Notes under the pieces: generated by a model
Told to the model about the DNA's origin: nothing
Databases searched by the model: none
What the model saw: only the letters and a program-made list of their open reading frames with translations
Shown: positions 17,659 to 26,369 of the stretch, in pieces
Layout: each line of letters opens with the position of its first letter
Numbering within the stretch: position 1 is the stretch's first letter
Program-made: the position numbers and the translations under genes
Assembly (NCBI RefSeq): GCF_004784465.1
Contig: NZ_SRRU01000005.1
Span: forward strand, 186,001-250,000
DNA: 64,000 nucleotides
Reading direction: 5' to 3'
Source of the DNA: Streptomyces griseoluteus
Lineage (GTDB): Bacteria > Actinomycetota > Actinomycetes > Streptomycetales > Streptomycetaceae

Positions 17659-18606
17659 TCATGACACCGGCTCCGTCAGCACGAGGTCGACCGGCACGTC
17701 CGACGTGACCGTGACCGAGGCGGGGTCCAGGTCGGCGGGCGTCGGCATCACGCTGCCCGGCAACTGCACCGCCGCGGCGCCGTGTGCCACGGCGGAGGCG
17801 AGGGCCTCCGGCCCACTCCCTCCGGCGATCAGGAACCCGGCGAGCGAGGAGTCCCCCGCACCGACATTGCTGCGGACGGCGGCCACGGGGGCGGTGCCGA
17901 ACCAGGTGCCCTCGCCGTCCACCAGCAGTTGCCCGTCGGCGCCCAGGCTGGCCAGCACCGCGCGGGCGCCCATCGTCCGCAGTTCCTCGGCCGCCTTCAC
18001 CGCGTCGCCCACGGTGACCAGCCGGCGGCCGACGGCGGCGGACAGTTCCTCGGCGTTGGGCTTGACCACGTCGGGCCGGGCCCCCAGCGCCTGGAGCAGG
18101 GCCGGTCCCGAGGTGTCCAGGGCGATGCGGGCGCCGCCGGAATGGGCGCGGGCGACGACGTCGGCGTACCAGGACGGGGCGAGGCCCAGCGGGAGGCTGC
18201 CGCAGCAGGCGATCCAGTGGGCGTCGGCCGAGTGCGTGCGCACGGCGGCGAGGAGCGACTCCTCCTCGGCCGGGGTCAGCTCCGGACCCGGCGCGTTGAT
18301 CTTCGTCAGGACGCCGTCCGCCTCCGCGAGCGCGATGTTGGACCGGGTGGCCCCGGCGACCGGCACGGGTGCGACCTCGATGCCCTGGGCGTCGAGCAGC
18401 TCGGCGATCAGGGCGCCGGGCGCGCCGCCGAGGGGCAGGACGGCGAGGGTGCGCCTGCCGGCGGCGGCGACCGCCCGGGAGACGTTGACGCCCTTGCCGC
18501 CGGGATCCATGCGCTCGCCGGAGGCGCGGATGACCTCGCCGCGCTCCAGGACCGGGACCTCGTAGGTGCGGTCCAGGGACGGGTTGGGGGTGACGGTGAG
18601 GATCAT
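17659..18606 (-). CDS. fruK: 1-phosphofructokinase
   Basis: 315 aa. It phosphorylates the fructose-1-phosphate made by FruA to fructose-1,6-bisphosphate. PfkB-family features are the N-terminal ILTVTPNPSLDRTYEV, DPGGKGVNVSRA, the SLPLG loop, KPNAEEL and the catalytic anion hole with base in GAGDSSLAGFL. The ATG overlaps the fruR stop by four bases (ATGA). With FruA and the DeoR-type regulator it forms a complete fructose catabolic operon. Confidence 0.95.
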   Translation of the reverse strand: MILTVTPNPSLDRTYEVPVLERGEVIRASGERMDPGGKGVNVSRAVAAAGRRTLAVLPLGGAPGALIAELLDAQGIEVAPVPVAGATRSNIALAEADGVLTKINAPGPELTPAEEESLLAAVRTHSADAHWIACCGSLPLGLAPSWYADVVARAHSGGARIALDTSGPALLQALGARPDVVKPNAEELSAAVGRRLVTVGDAVKAAEELRTMGARAVLASLGADGQLLVDGEGTWFGTAPVAAVRSNVGAGDSSLAGFLIAGGSGPEALASAVAHGAAAVQLPGSVMPTPADLDPASVTVTSDVPVDLVLTEPVS

Positions 18607-19364
18607 GCGCGTACTACTTCCGTGCCGCCGCGCTCGATGACGGCCGCGTCTTCGGGGCTGAGCCCGCTGTCGGTGATCAGCAGATCCACGTCGCCCAGGT
18701 CGCCGAAGCGGGCGAAGTGCTCCTGCCCGTGCTTGGCGGAGTCCGCGAGCAGGACCACCCGGCGGGCCGCGGCCATGGCGGCGCGCTTGACGGCGGCCTC
18801 CGCCAGGTCGGGGGTGGTCAGACCGTGCTCGGCGGAGAAGCCGTTGGCGGCGATGAAGGCCACGTCGGCGCGGATCTCGCCGTAGGCGCGCAGGGCCCAG
18901 GCGTCGACGGCGGCGCGGGTGCGGTTGCGGACGCGGCCGCCGACCAGGTGGAGCTGGAGGCCGGGGTGGTCGGCGAGGCGGGCGGCGATCGGCAGGCTGT
19001 GGGTGACGGCGGTGAGCGTCGCCTCCAGCGGGATCGCGGCGGCCAGCCGGGCCACGGTGGTGCCGGCGTCGAGGATCACCGTGCCGTCGACGGGGAGTTC
19101 CGCGAGGGCCGCCTTGGCGATGCGGTCCTTCTCGTCGGCGGCGGTGGACTCGCGCTCGCTGAGGTCGGGCTCGAAGTCGAGACGGCCGGCCGGGATGGCG
19201 CCGCCGTGCACCCGGCGGACCAGGCCCGCGCGGTCGAGGGCCTTCAGGTCACGGCGGATGGTCTCCGCCGTCACCTGGAACACCTCGGCCAGCGACAGCA
19301 CGTCCACCCGGCCGCCGTCACGGGCGAGCCGGAGGATCTCCTGCTGACGCTCCGGTGCGTACAT
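18603..19364 (-). CDS. fruR: DeoR/GlpR family regulator of the fructose operon
   Basis: 253 aa. The N-terminal HTH (residues about 3-58: RQQEILRLARDGGRVDVLSLAEVF...IRRDLKALDRAGLVRRVHGGA) is the DeoR signature. The C-terminal sugar-phosphate-binding domain shows the DAGTTV and TDSGL motifs. Being first in the operon, it very likely represses fruRKA, with a fructose phosphate as inducer, as in related bacteria. A candidate operator sits about 105 bp upstream of its start. Confidence 0.88.
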   Translation of the reverse strand: MYAPERQQEILRLARDGGRVDVLSLAEVFQVTAETIRRDLKALDRAGLVRRVHGGAIPAGRLDFEPDLSERESTAADEKDRIAKAALAELPVDGTVILDAGTTVARLAAAIPLEATLTAVTHSLPIAARLADHPGLQLHLVGGRVRNRTRAAVDAWALRAYGEIRADVAFIAANGFSAEHGLTTPDLAEAAVKRAAMAAARRVVLLADSAKHGQEHFARFGDLGDVDLLITDSGLSPEDAAVIERGGTEVVRA

Positions 19365-19469
19365 GTCCGCCTGCCTCCGAACCTCGGCCCACCGTCCCGA
19401 CCCATGCCCGAACGTGTGGTTTCACTGCGAGGCTACGCCCGGGTGTCCGCAAAGTAAACAGGCTCGGGC

Positions 19470-19485
19470 TTCATTCGGACATGAA
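19470..19485. promoter_or_regulatory. Candidate FruR operator (TTCAT-N6-ATGAA)
   Basis: A perfect 5-bp inverted repeat, TTCAT TCGGAC ATGAA, in the only intergenic space upstream of fruR. An AT-rich patch (AAAGTAAACA) follows toward the gene. Binding is inferred from position. Confidence 0.35.
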
Positions 19486-19515
19486 CGGAACTTCAGCAGG
19501 CGGACCCGGACACGC

Positions 19516-21006
19516 TCAGACCGTCACCAGCTCCCGCTCCTCAGCGGGCTCACTCCCGCCCTCCACATGCTGCGCGGGCCGCTTGGGCAGCGCCGACATC
19601 AGCAGGAAGATCACGCCCATGACCCCGGCCACCCACCACAGCGCGTGCTGGAAGGCGCCCACGAAGGCCGGACCGGCCTGCGCCGGGGTGATCCGGTCCG
19701 CGATCTGCCCGAAGAAGACGACCGACACCAGGCCGAGCCCGAGCGCGTTGCCCATCTGCTGCACGGTGTTGATCAGGCCGGAGGCCGATCCGGCGTGCTC
19801 GCGCGGCACCTCGGAGAGCACCGCGTCGGTCAGCGGGGCCACGATCAGACCCATGCCGGCGCCCATCACGACCAGCGGGAGCGCCATCTGCCATGAGGCG
19901 ATGGCGAGGCCGTACCGGTCGGACTCCCAGATGTAGAGGAGCACGCCGAGCCCCATCGTCAGGGCGCCGGCCTGGAGCACCTTGCGCCCGAAGCGCGGCA
20001 CGAGGAACTGCACGGACAGCGCGGCCGCCGTCGACACCGCGAGCGAGAAGGGCACCCCGGTCAGCCCGGCGCGCAGCACGCTCCAGCCGAGGCCGATCTG
20101 CATGTACAGCGTCCAGACCAGGAAGAAGACGCCGAGCGCGACCCCGAACACGGTCTGTACGGCGATCCCGGCGGCGAAGCTGCGCACCCGGAACAGGGAC
20201 AGCTCGACCAGCGGGGAGCCGTCGCGGGCCGCCTTGCGCCGCTCGTAGGCGACCAGTGCGGCGAAGACCGGGAGCGAGCCCGCCATCAGCAGGTGGCCCC
20301 AGAGCGGCCAGCCGAGCTCGCGGCCCCGGGTGAGGGGGTAGAGCAGCATCAGCAGGCCCAGGGTGACCAGGGCGACGCCGACGAGGTCCAGCTTGAGGGC
20401 GCGGGGGGCGCGGGACTCGGAGATGAAGCGGCGGCCGAGCACCACGGCGGCGATGCCGACAGGCAGGTTGATCAGGAAGATGGGCCGCCACTGAAGGCCG
20501 AACAGGTTCCACTCGGTCAGCAGGGCGCCGAGCACCGGGCCGGAGACCGCGCCGAGGCCGACGACAGCGCCGAACAGCCCGAAGACCTTGCCGCGTTCGT
20601 GGGCGGGGAAGGTGGCGTGCACGATGGAGAGGACCTGCGGGACCATCATCGCGGCCATGCCGCCCTGCAGGATGCGGGCCGTGACCAGCATCGCCGGGTC
20701 GACCGCGAAGCCGCACAGCGCCGAGGCGAGGGTGAAGCCGCCGACGCCGAGCAGGAACAGCCGCCGGCGGCCGTGGATGTCACCGAGCCGTCCGCCGGTG
20801 ATCAGACCGGCCGCGAACGCCAGCGCGTACCCCGCGGTGATCCACTGGATCTGGCTGAACGAGGCGCCCTCGTCCCGCTGGATGGAGGGGATGGCTATGT
20901 TCACGATCGTCACGTCGACGAGGTCCATGAAGGCCGCGGTCATCACGATGGCGAGCGCGATCCAGCGGCGCCGGTCCGCGCCGGAGGTCTGTTCCGTTGA
21001 GGTCAT
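19516..21006 (-). CDS. MFS drug transporter, DHA2/EmrB-QacA type (14 TM)
   Basis: 496 aa from ATG 21006. The start of helix 1 (MDLVDVTIVNIAIPSIQ) carries the DHA2 motif D1. Motif A is GRLGDIHGRRR, and motif C is GAVVGLGAVSGPVLGALL. About 14 hydrophobic segments fit QacA/EmrB multidrug:proton antiporters. It is divergent from a WYL-type regulator with a palindromic site between them, so the regulator probably controls it. Substrates cannot be read from sequence. Confidence 0.9.
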   Translation of the reverse strand: MTSTEQTSGADRRRWIALAIVMTAAFMDLVDVTIVNIAIPSIQRDEGASFSQIQWITAGYALAFAAGLITGGRLGDIHGRRRLFLLGVGGFTLASALCGFAVDPAMLVTARILQGGMAAMMVPQVLSIVHATFPAHERGKVFGLFGAVVGLGAVSGPVLGALLTEWNLFGLQWRPIFLINLPVGIAAVVLGRRFISESRAPRALKLDLVGVALVTLGLLMLLYPLTRGRELGWPLWGHLLMAGSLPVFAALVAYERRKAARDGSPLVELSLFRVRSFAAGIAVQTVFGVALGVFFLVWTLYMQIGLGWSVLRAGLTGVPFSLAVSTAAALSVQFLVPRFGRKVLQAGALTMGLGVLLYIWESDRYGLAIASWQMALPLVVMGAGMGLIVAPLTDAVLSEVPREHAGSASGLINTVQQMGNALGLGLVSVVFFGQIADRITPAQAGPAFVGAFQHALWWVAGVMGVIFLLMSALPKRPAQHVEGGSEPAEERELVTV

Positions 21007-21028
21007 GTACGCCAAGCTAGTGAGCCAG

Positions 21029-21047
21029 TAGGACAGATCGTGTCCTA
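21029..21047. promoter_or_regulatory. Palindromic operator between MFS and WYL regulator genes
   Basis: TAGGACAGATCGTGTCCTA has perfect 7-bp arms (TAGGACA/TGTCCTA) around five bases. It lies in the 63-bp gap of the divergent pair. It is the likely binding site of the adjacent YafY/WYL regulator and could control both genes. Confidence 0.6.
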
Positions 21048-21069
21048 GATGTGCGGCATGCTCGGACCC

Positions 21070-22038
21070 ATGACGACGGACACTCCGGCCCGGCTGCTGA
21101 CGCTCCTGTCCCTCCTCCAGACCCCGCGCGAATGGCCCGGCGGGGAGCTGGCCGGCCGGCTCGGGGTCTCCCGCCGTACGGTCCGGCGCGACATCGACCG
21201 GCTGCGCGAGCTGGGCTATCCGGTGCAGGCCAGCAAGGGCGCGGAGGGCGGGTACCGGCTGGTCGCGGGCAAGGCGATGCCACCGCTGGTGCTGGACGAC
21301 GAGGAGGCCGTCGCCATCGCGGTCGGCCTGCGCGCGGGTGCCGGGCACGCGGTGGAGGGGGTGGACGAGGCGTCGGTGCGGGCGCTGGCCAAGCTGGAGC
21401 AGGTGCTCCCGGTCCGGCTGCGCCGCCAGGTGGCCACCCTCCAGGCCGCGACCACCCCGCTGACCAGCGGCGACGGTCCCACCATCGCACCGGAGACGCT
21501 GACCGTGATGGCGTCCACGATCGCCGGCCACGAGCGGCTCCGCTTCGCCTACCGCGCCGGGGACGGCAGCGAGTCGCGCCGGCTGACCGAGCCGTACCGG
21601 CTGGTGTCCACCGGGCGGCGCTGGTACCTCGTCGCCTACGACCTCGACCGCGAGGACTGGCGCACCTTCCGGGTGGACCGGGTCGGCGACCCGTTCGCCA
21701 CCGGCGCCCGCTTCACCCCGCGCGCACTTCCCTCCGGCGACGCGGCGGAATACCTGCGCCGCTCGATCCAACGACGCAACGACACCTGGGAGTTCACCGT
21801 CCGCTTCGCGGCCCCCGCCGACCGGATCGCGGCCCGCCTCCCCCACTGGTTCGGGGCCCCCGAACCGGACGGCCCGGACCACTGCCTCCTGCACGGCACC
21901 ACCGGCGACCCGGTGGAGTGGCTGGCGGTCCGGCTGGCGATGACGGGGCACGGGTTCACGGTGCGGAGTCCGGACGCACTGGCCGAGGCGGTAAGGGAGT
22001 TGGGGTCACGGCTGCTCCGCGCCGTCCCTCAGCCCTGA
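21070..22038 (+). CDS. YafY-type transcriptional regulator with HTH_11 and WYL domains
   Basis: 322 aa from ATG 21070. The N-terminal winged helix (ARLLTLLSLLQ...GGELAGRLGVSRRTVRRDIDRLRELGYPV) is HTH_11. The middle WYL domain carries the sensory block with YRLVSTGRRWYLVAYD and the R...FRVDRV strand. The family regulates neighbouring genes in response to small or nucleic-acid ligands. It is divergent from an MFS exporter and its 3' end overlaps the convergent TetR gene by 10 bp. Confidence 0.9.
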   Translation: MTTDTPARLLTLLSLLQTPREWPGGELAGRLGVSRRTVRRDIDRLRELGYPVQASKGAEGGYRLVAGKAMPPLVLDDEEAVAIAVGLRAGAGHAVEGVDEASVRALAKLEQVLPVRLRRQVATLQAATTPLTSGDGPTIAPETLTVMASTIAGHERLRFAYRAGDGSESRRLTEPYRLVSTGRRWYLVAYDLDREDWRTFRVDRVGDPFATGARFTPRALPSGDAAEYLRRSIQRRNDTWEFTVRFAAPADRIAARLPHWFGAPEPDGPDHCLLHGTTGDPVEWLAVRLAMTGHGFTVRSPDALAEAVRELGSRLLRAVPQP

Positions 22039-22754
22039 GGCGCTTCCCAGGCGAAGTCGCCCAGGGCCACCAGGTTGCCCAGGGCCAGGGCGGCCGGGCC
22101 CGCCGGGCCGCTGGGCGGGGCCTCGGTGAGGGCCCAGGTCTCCACGGCGACCCGTACGGCCGCGCCCGCCACGGCTGCGGCGAAGCGGAGGTGGGGGGTG
22201 GCCGCCTCGGCAACGTTGTCGGTGTCGTCCTCGGCGGGCCTCAGCCGCGCGGCCAGCGCCTCGGCGAGTTCCGTCTCCGAGGCCTGGCAGACCTCCGCCC
22301 AGACCTTGCCGAGGGCCGGGCTGGTGTGGGCCATGCGGATCAGGGTGCGGGCCCACTCCCAGGCGGACGCGGAGACGCCGACACCGGGGGCGAGGGTGCG
22401 GTCGACGGCGTGCCGGAGGGCCTCGGGCAGGGTGAGGTGGGCCGGGGCCGCGCGGACGGACGCGGTCCAGAGCTGGGCGCCGGCCGCGTACAGCGGGGCC
22501 ACCGCCTCTTCCTTGGAGGCGAAGTAGCGGTAGAACGTGCGCGGTGCGATGCCCGCCGCGTGCGCGATGTCCTCGGCGCGGGTGGCCCGCAGGCCCTGCC
22601 GGACGAAGAGGGTCGCGGCGGCGCGGGCGATCTCCATACGGGTCTCGGCCTTGCGGCGCTCGGTCAGGGAGGCCGCCGGAGAGGCCGGGTACGAACGCCT
22701 TCGGGCGGTGGTGCCGGTGTTGCCGGTGTTACGGGTGGTACGGGGGGTGCTCAC
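22029..22754 (-). CDS. TetR/AcrR family regulator
   Basis: 241 aa. An N-terminal basic tail is followed by the TetR HTH (about residues 35-85: RMEIARAAATLFVRQGLRATRAEDIAHAAGIAPRTFYRYFASKEE) and a helical ligand-binding domain. It is convergent with the WYL regulator and overlaps its last codons. No adjacent structural gene on its strand suggests a target, so its regulon is unknown. Confidence 0.9.
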   Translation of the reverse strand: MSTPRTTRNTGNTGTTARRRSYPASPAASLTERRKAETRMEIARAAATLFVRQGLRATRAEDIAHAAGIAPRTFYRYFASKEEAVAPLYAAGAQLWTASVRAAPAHLTLPEALRHAVDRTLAPGVGVSASAWEWARTLIRMAHTSPALGKVWAEVCQASETELAEALAARLRPAEDDTDNVAEAATPHLRFAAAVAGAAVRVAVETWALTEAPPSGPAGPAALALGNLVALGDFAWEAPQG

Positions 22755-23163
22755 CTCGGCAGGCTATGCCCCTGTGGCAGAATCTGCCATTCGGCGGGTC
22801 ACCCCGTGGTTCAGGTGCGGGGTGGCCCGCTTTCCCGTGCCCGCCTCCCGGCACGCGGCCAGAAACTCGTACGGGCGGAAAAAAGCCGGGCCCCGGCGCC
22901 GGGGGGGGATGGCGCCGGAGCCCGGCCGGGAAGTCCCGACGCCGGGGGGGATGACGTCGGAACTGGTCGGTGGGCCCGCCCCGGAGGGCGGGCCTTACGT
23001 GGCGGTGGGGACGCCGCGCGGTACTCGGTGGGAGTGCGGTCCCCGGAGCCTGGACTCCGGTGCCCGCAAGGGTTGTTCCCGCGCCCGGAGGCGTTGAAGC
23101 GACGGGACCGCGCCATGTTGGCACCGCATTCCGCCACCGCGCGTGCCCCCACCCCTCGGGGTC
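22755..23163. other. Gene-poor spacer downstream of hrdD
   Basis: No convincing reading frame. It holds two G-rich hairpins (22888-22923 and about 22936-22960) that each contain a run of G followed by GATG, imperfect tandem copies of one another. The first is described as the hrdD terminator. The rest, up to the TetR start, has only the promoter region of the TetR gene. Confidence 0.5.
22879..22923 (-). terminator. Intrinsic terminator for hrdD with T-run
   Basis: A 13-bp stem with one mismatch (22888-22900 with 22911-22923). Read on the minus strand it is followed by GGC and six T residues (22884-22879). This is a classical rho-independent terminator, unusual in having a T-run for a Streptomyces gene. 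It lies about 240 nt past the hrdD stop. Confidence 0.7.
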
Positions 23164-24192
<1,029 letters not shown>

Positions 24193-24296
24193 GCGTGCTC
24201 CCTTGCGGTGGTGGCTGGCAGGTGGTCCTGGCGAACGCTCGGCACTCCGGACCCTCCCTCGGGACTCTCCTCGGGTGCCCTGCATCCGTGGGAAAC

Positions 24297-24322
24297 AACG
24301 ACTGGAATCCGGACAGAATTCC
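24297..24322 (-). promoter_or_regulatory. SigR-type promoter of hrdD (GGAAT-N18-GTT)
   Basis: On the minus strand GGAAT (24322-24318) is followed by exactly 18 bases and GTT (24299-24297), matching the Streptomyces SigR thiol-oxidative-stress consensus GGAAT-N18-GTT. It lies about 105 bp before the hrdD start. hrdD is a reported SigR target in S. coelicolor as I recall. Confidence 0.75.
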
Positions 24323-24383
24323 CAACCCACCCTCCGGATTTTCTGATCATGCAGTACCCTGTCGGCCCACAGAGGGGGTGCGC

Positions 24384-24911
24384 ATGCTGCCGAGCGGTAC
24401 GGAAGTGCAGGTCAGACCCGGAACCGAGGCCGATCTCGACGCTCTGACCGCGCTGTACAACCACTATGTGACTGAGACGGCCATCACATTCGACCTGGCC
24501 CCCTTCACCCCCGTGGAGCGCCGCCCATGGCTGCTCTCCCACCCGGAAGACGGCCCGCACCGCCTCCTGGTTGCCACGGACACGGATTCCCGTCACGTCC
24601 TCGGCTACGCCACGTCGGGCCCCCACCGCCCCAAGGCCGCGTACGCCCCCTCGGTGGAGACCTCGGTCTATGTGGCCCCGGACGCGACCGGCCGGGGCGT
24701 GGGCACCCTGCTCTACGACGCCCTCTTCGCCGCGCTGGACGGGGAGGACGTGCACCGCGCCTTCGCCGGCATCACCCAGCCCAACGAGGCGTCGACCCGG
24801 CTGCACGAGCGCTTCGGCTTCCGGCACCTGGGCACGTTCGGCGAGGTCGGCCGCAAGTTCGGCCGCTACTGGGACGTGGCCTGGTACCAGAAGGACCTCA
24901 AGTCCGGCTGA
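24384..24911 (+). CDS. GNAT N-acetyltransferase, phosphinothricin-acetyltransferase-like
   Basis: 175 aa from ATG 24384 after AGAGGGGG. The profile is VQVRPGTEADLDALTALYNHYVTETAITFDLAPFT at the N-terminus, VETSVYVAPDATGRGVGTLLYDALF as the acetyl-CoA loop, and ITQPNEASTRLHERFGFRHLGTFGEVGRKFGRYWDV at the C-terminus. This is the Pat/Bar/YncA-like branch of GNAT. Whether it detoxifies phosphinothricin-like amines or another amine is not known. It is divergent from hrdD, so the two share an upstream region of about 190 bp. Confidence 0.88.
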   Translation: MLPSGTEVQVRPGTEADLDALTALYNHYVTETAITFDLAPFTPVERRPWLLSHPEDGPHRLLVATDTDSRHVLGYATSGPHRPKAAYAPSVETSVYVAPDATGRGVGTLLYDALFAALDGEDVHRAFAGITQPNEASTRLHERFGFRHLGTFGEVGRKFGRYWDVAWYQKDLKSG

Positions 24912-24926
24912 GCCACCGGCGCGGTT

Positions 24927-25712
24927 TCAGCCGAACTGCACGGACCGCTTGGCCAGCCCCATCCAGAACCCGTCGATCACCGACCGGTGCGCGTCGGCGC
25001 CGGCCGCGCCGAGCGTGACGAACAGTGGCGCGAAATGTTCGGTCCGCGGGTGGGCGAGCCTTCCGGCCGGGGCCTTGGTCTCGAAGTCCAGCAGCGCGTC
25101 CCAGTCACCGGCGTCCAGCGCGGCCCGGCCCCAGTCGTCGAACTCGGCGGACCAGCCCGGCACGCCGGCGTGCCGGAGCGCGGCCAGGTTGTGGGTGAAG
25201 AAGCCGGAGCCGACGATCAGGACACCCTCGTCACGCAGCGGCGCGAGCCTGCGGCCGAGGTCCATCAGCCGGGCCGGGTCGAGGGTGGGCAGGGACACCT
25301 GGAGGACGGGGATGTCGGCCTCGGGGAACATCTCGACGAGCGGGACGTAGGCACCGTGGTCCAGGCCCCGGTCCGGGATGTCCTGGACGGGGGTACCGGG
25401 GGCGCGCAGCAGCTTGCGTACGGATTCGGCCAGTTCGGGGGCGCCGGGGGCGTCGTAGCGTACGCGGTAGTAGTGCTCGGGGAAGCCCCAGAAGTCGTAG
25501 ACCAGCGGGGCGGTGTGGGTGGCGCCGAGGGCGAGGGGGGCCTCCTCCCAGTGGGCGGAGACCATCAGGATCGCCTTGGGGCGGGGCAGCCCGGCGGCCC
25601 AGGCGGCGAGCTGGCCGGGCCAGACGGGGTCGTCGGCGAGCGGCGGGGCGCCATGACTGAGGTAGAGGGCGGGCATGCGGTCGGGAGCGGACGGCTCGGC
25701 GGTGTGGTGCAT
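24927..25712 (-). CDS. DODA-type extradiol aromatic ring-opening dioxygenase (YgiD-like)
   Basis: 261 aa from ATG 25712 with GGAGGA upstream. Class III dioxygenases use non-haem metal to open aromatic rings. The metal-site histidines appear in YLSHGAPPL (N-terminus), VSAHWEE (about 55) and the GLDHGAYVPL block. The GSGFFTHNL segment is also typical. It resembles 4,5-DOPA dioxygenase. It is divergent from a MarR regulator, a classic arrangement for an aromatic-responsive enzyme, and convergent with the GNAT gene (15-bp gap). Confidence 0.9.
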   Translation of the reverse strand: MHHTAEPSAPDRMPALYLSHGAPPLADDPVWPGQLAAWAAGLPRPKAILMVSAHWEEAPLALGATHTAPLVYDFWGFPEHYYRVRYDAPGAPELAESVRKLLRAPGTPVQDIPDRGLDHGAYVPLVEMFPEADIPVLQVSLPTLDPARLMDLGRRLAPLRDEGVLIVGSGFFTHNLAALRHAGVPGWSAEFDDWGRAALDAGDWDALLDFETKAPAGRLAHPRTEHFAPLFVTLGAAGADAHRSVIDGFWMGLAKRSVQFG

Positions 25713-25826
25713 GACGGCTCCTCCCACGGCGGGGTGCGCAGCTTTGCTTTAACTCTCAAGCATTACCCGGCCAGAGTACGCCCGACTAGTTCAAGTTTCA
25801 AGAAGGTGGCTCGTACAGTGGGAGAC

Positions 25827-26348
25827 ATGAACTCGGCATCCACCCCGGCGACGGCGCCGGCACCCGCTCACCGCTGGCTCACCGACGAGGAGCAGCGCGT
25901 CTGGCGGGCGTATCTGCACGCGACCACGCTGCTGGAGGACCACCTCGACCGGCAGCTCCAGCGCGACGCGGGCATGCCGCACGTCTACTACGGCCTGCTC
26001 GTCGGCCTGGCCGAGGCTCCGCGCCGCAGACTGCGGATGACCGAGCTGGCCCGGAATTCGAAGATCACCCGCTCCCGGCTCTCGCACGCGATCGCCCGGC
26101 TGGAGAAGAGCGGCTGGGTGCGCCGCGAGGACTGCCCCTCGGACAAGCGCGGCCAGTTCGCGGTGCTCACCGAGGAGGGTGCCGAGGTGCTGCGCCGTAC
26201 CGCGCCCGGCCATGTCACCGCCGTACGGCAGGCGTTGTTCGACCGGCTGAGCCCGGCGCAGCAGAAGGCCCTCGGCGAGATCATGGAGATCGTCGCCGAG
26301 GGCCTTCAGCCGAGCGAGGCGGGTGCGGACCTGCCCTGGCTCCGCTGA
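25827..26348 (+). CDS. MarR family transcriptional regulator
   Basis: 173 aa from ATG 25827. The winged helix with LRMTELARNSKITRSRLSHAIARLEKSGWVRREDCPSDKRGQFAVLTEEG is typical MarR. It is divergent from the dioxygenase gene, so it probably represses that gene and itself. The 114-bp intergenic region holds two direct copies of TTCAAG (25790 and 25797) and a CTCAAG at 25755, possible half-sites. It is convergent with an MFS gene with only a 21-bp gap. Confidence 0.88.
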   Translation: MNSASTPATAPAPAHRWLTDEEQRVWRAYLHATTLLEDHLDRQLQRDAGMPHVYYGLLVGLAEAPRRRLRMTELARNSKITRSRLSHAIARLEKSGWVRREDCPSDKRGQFAVLTEEGAEVLRRTAPGHVTAVRQALFDRLSPAQQKALGEIMEIVAEGLQPSEAGADLPWLR

Positions 26349-26369
26349 TTCCCGCCGGGGGGGTCGGTG

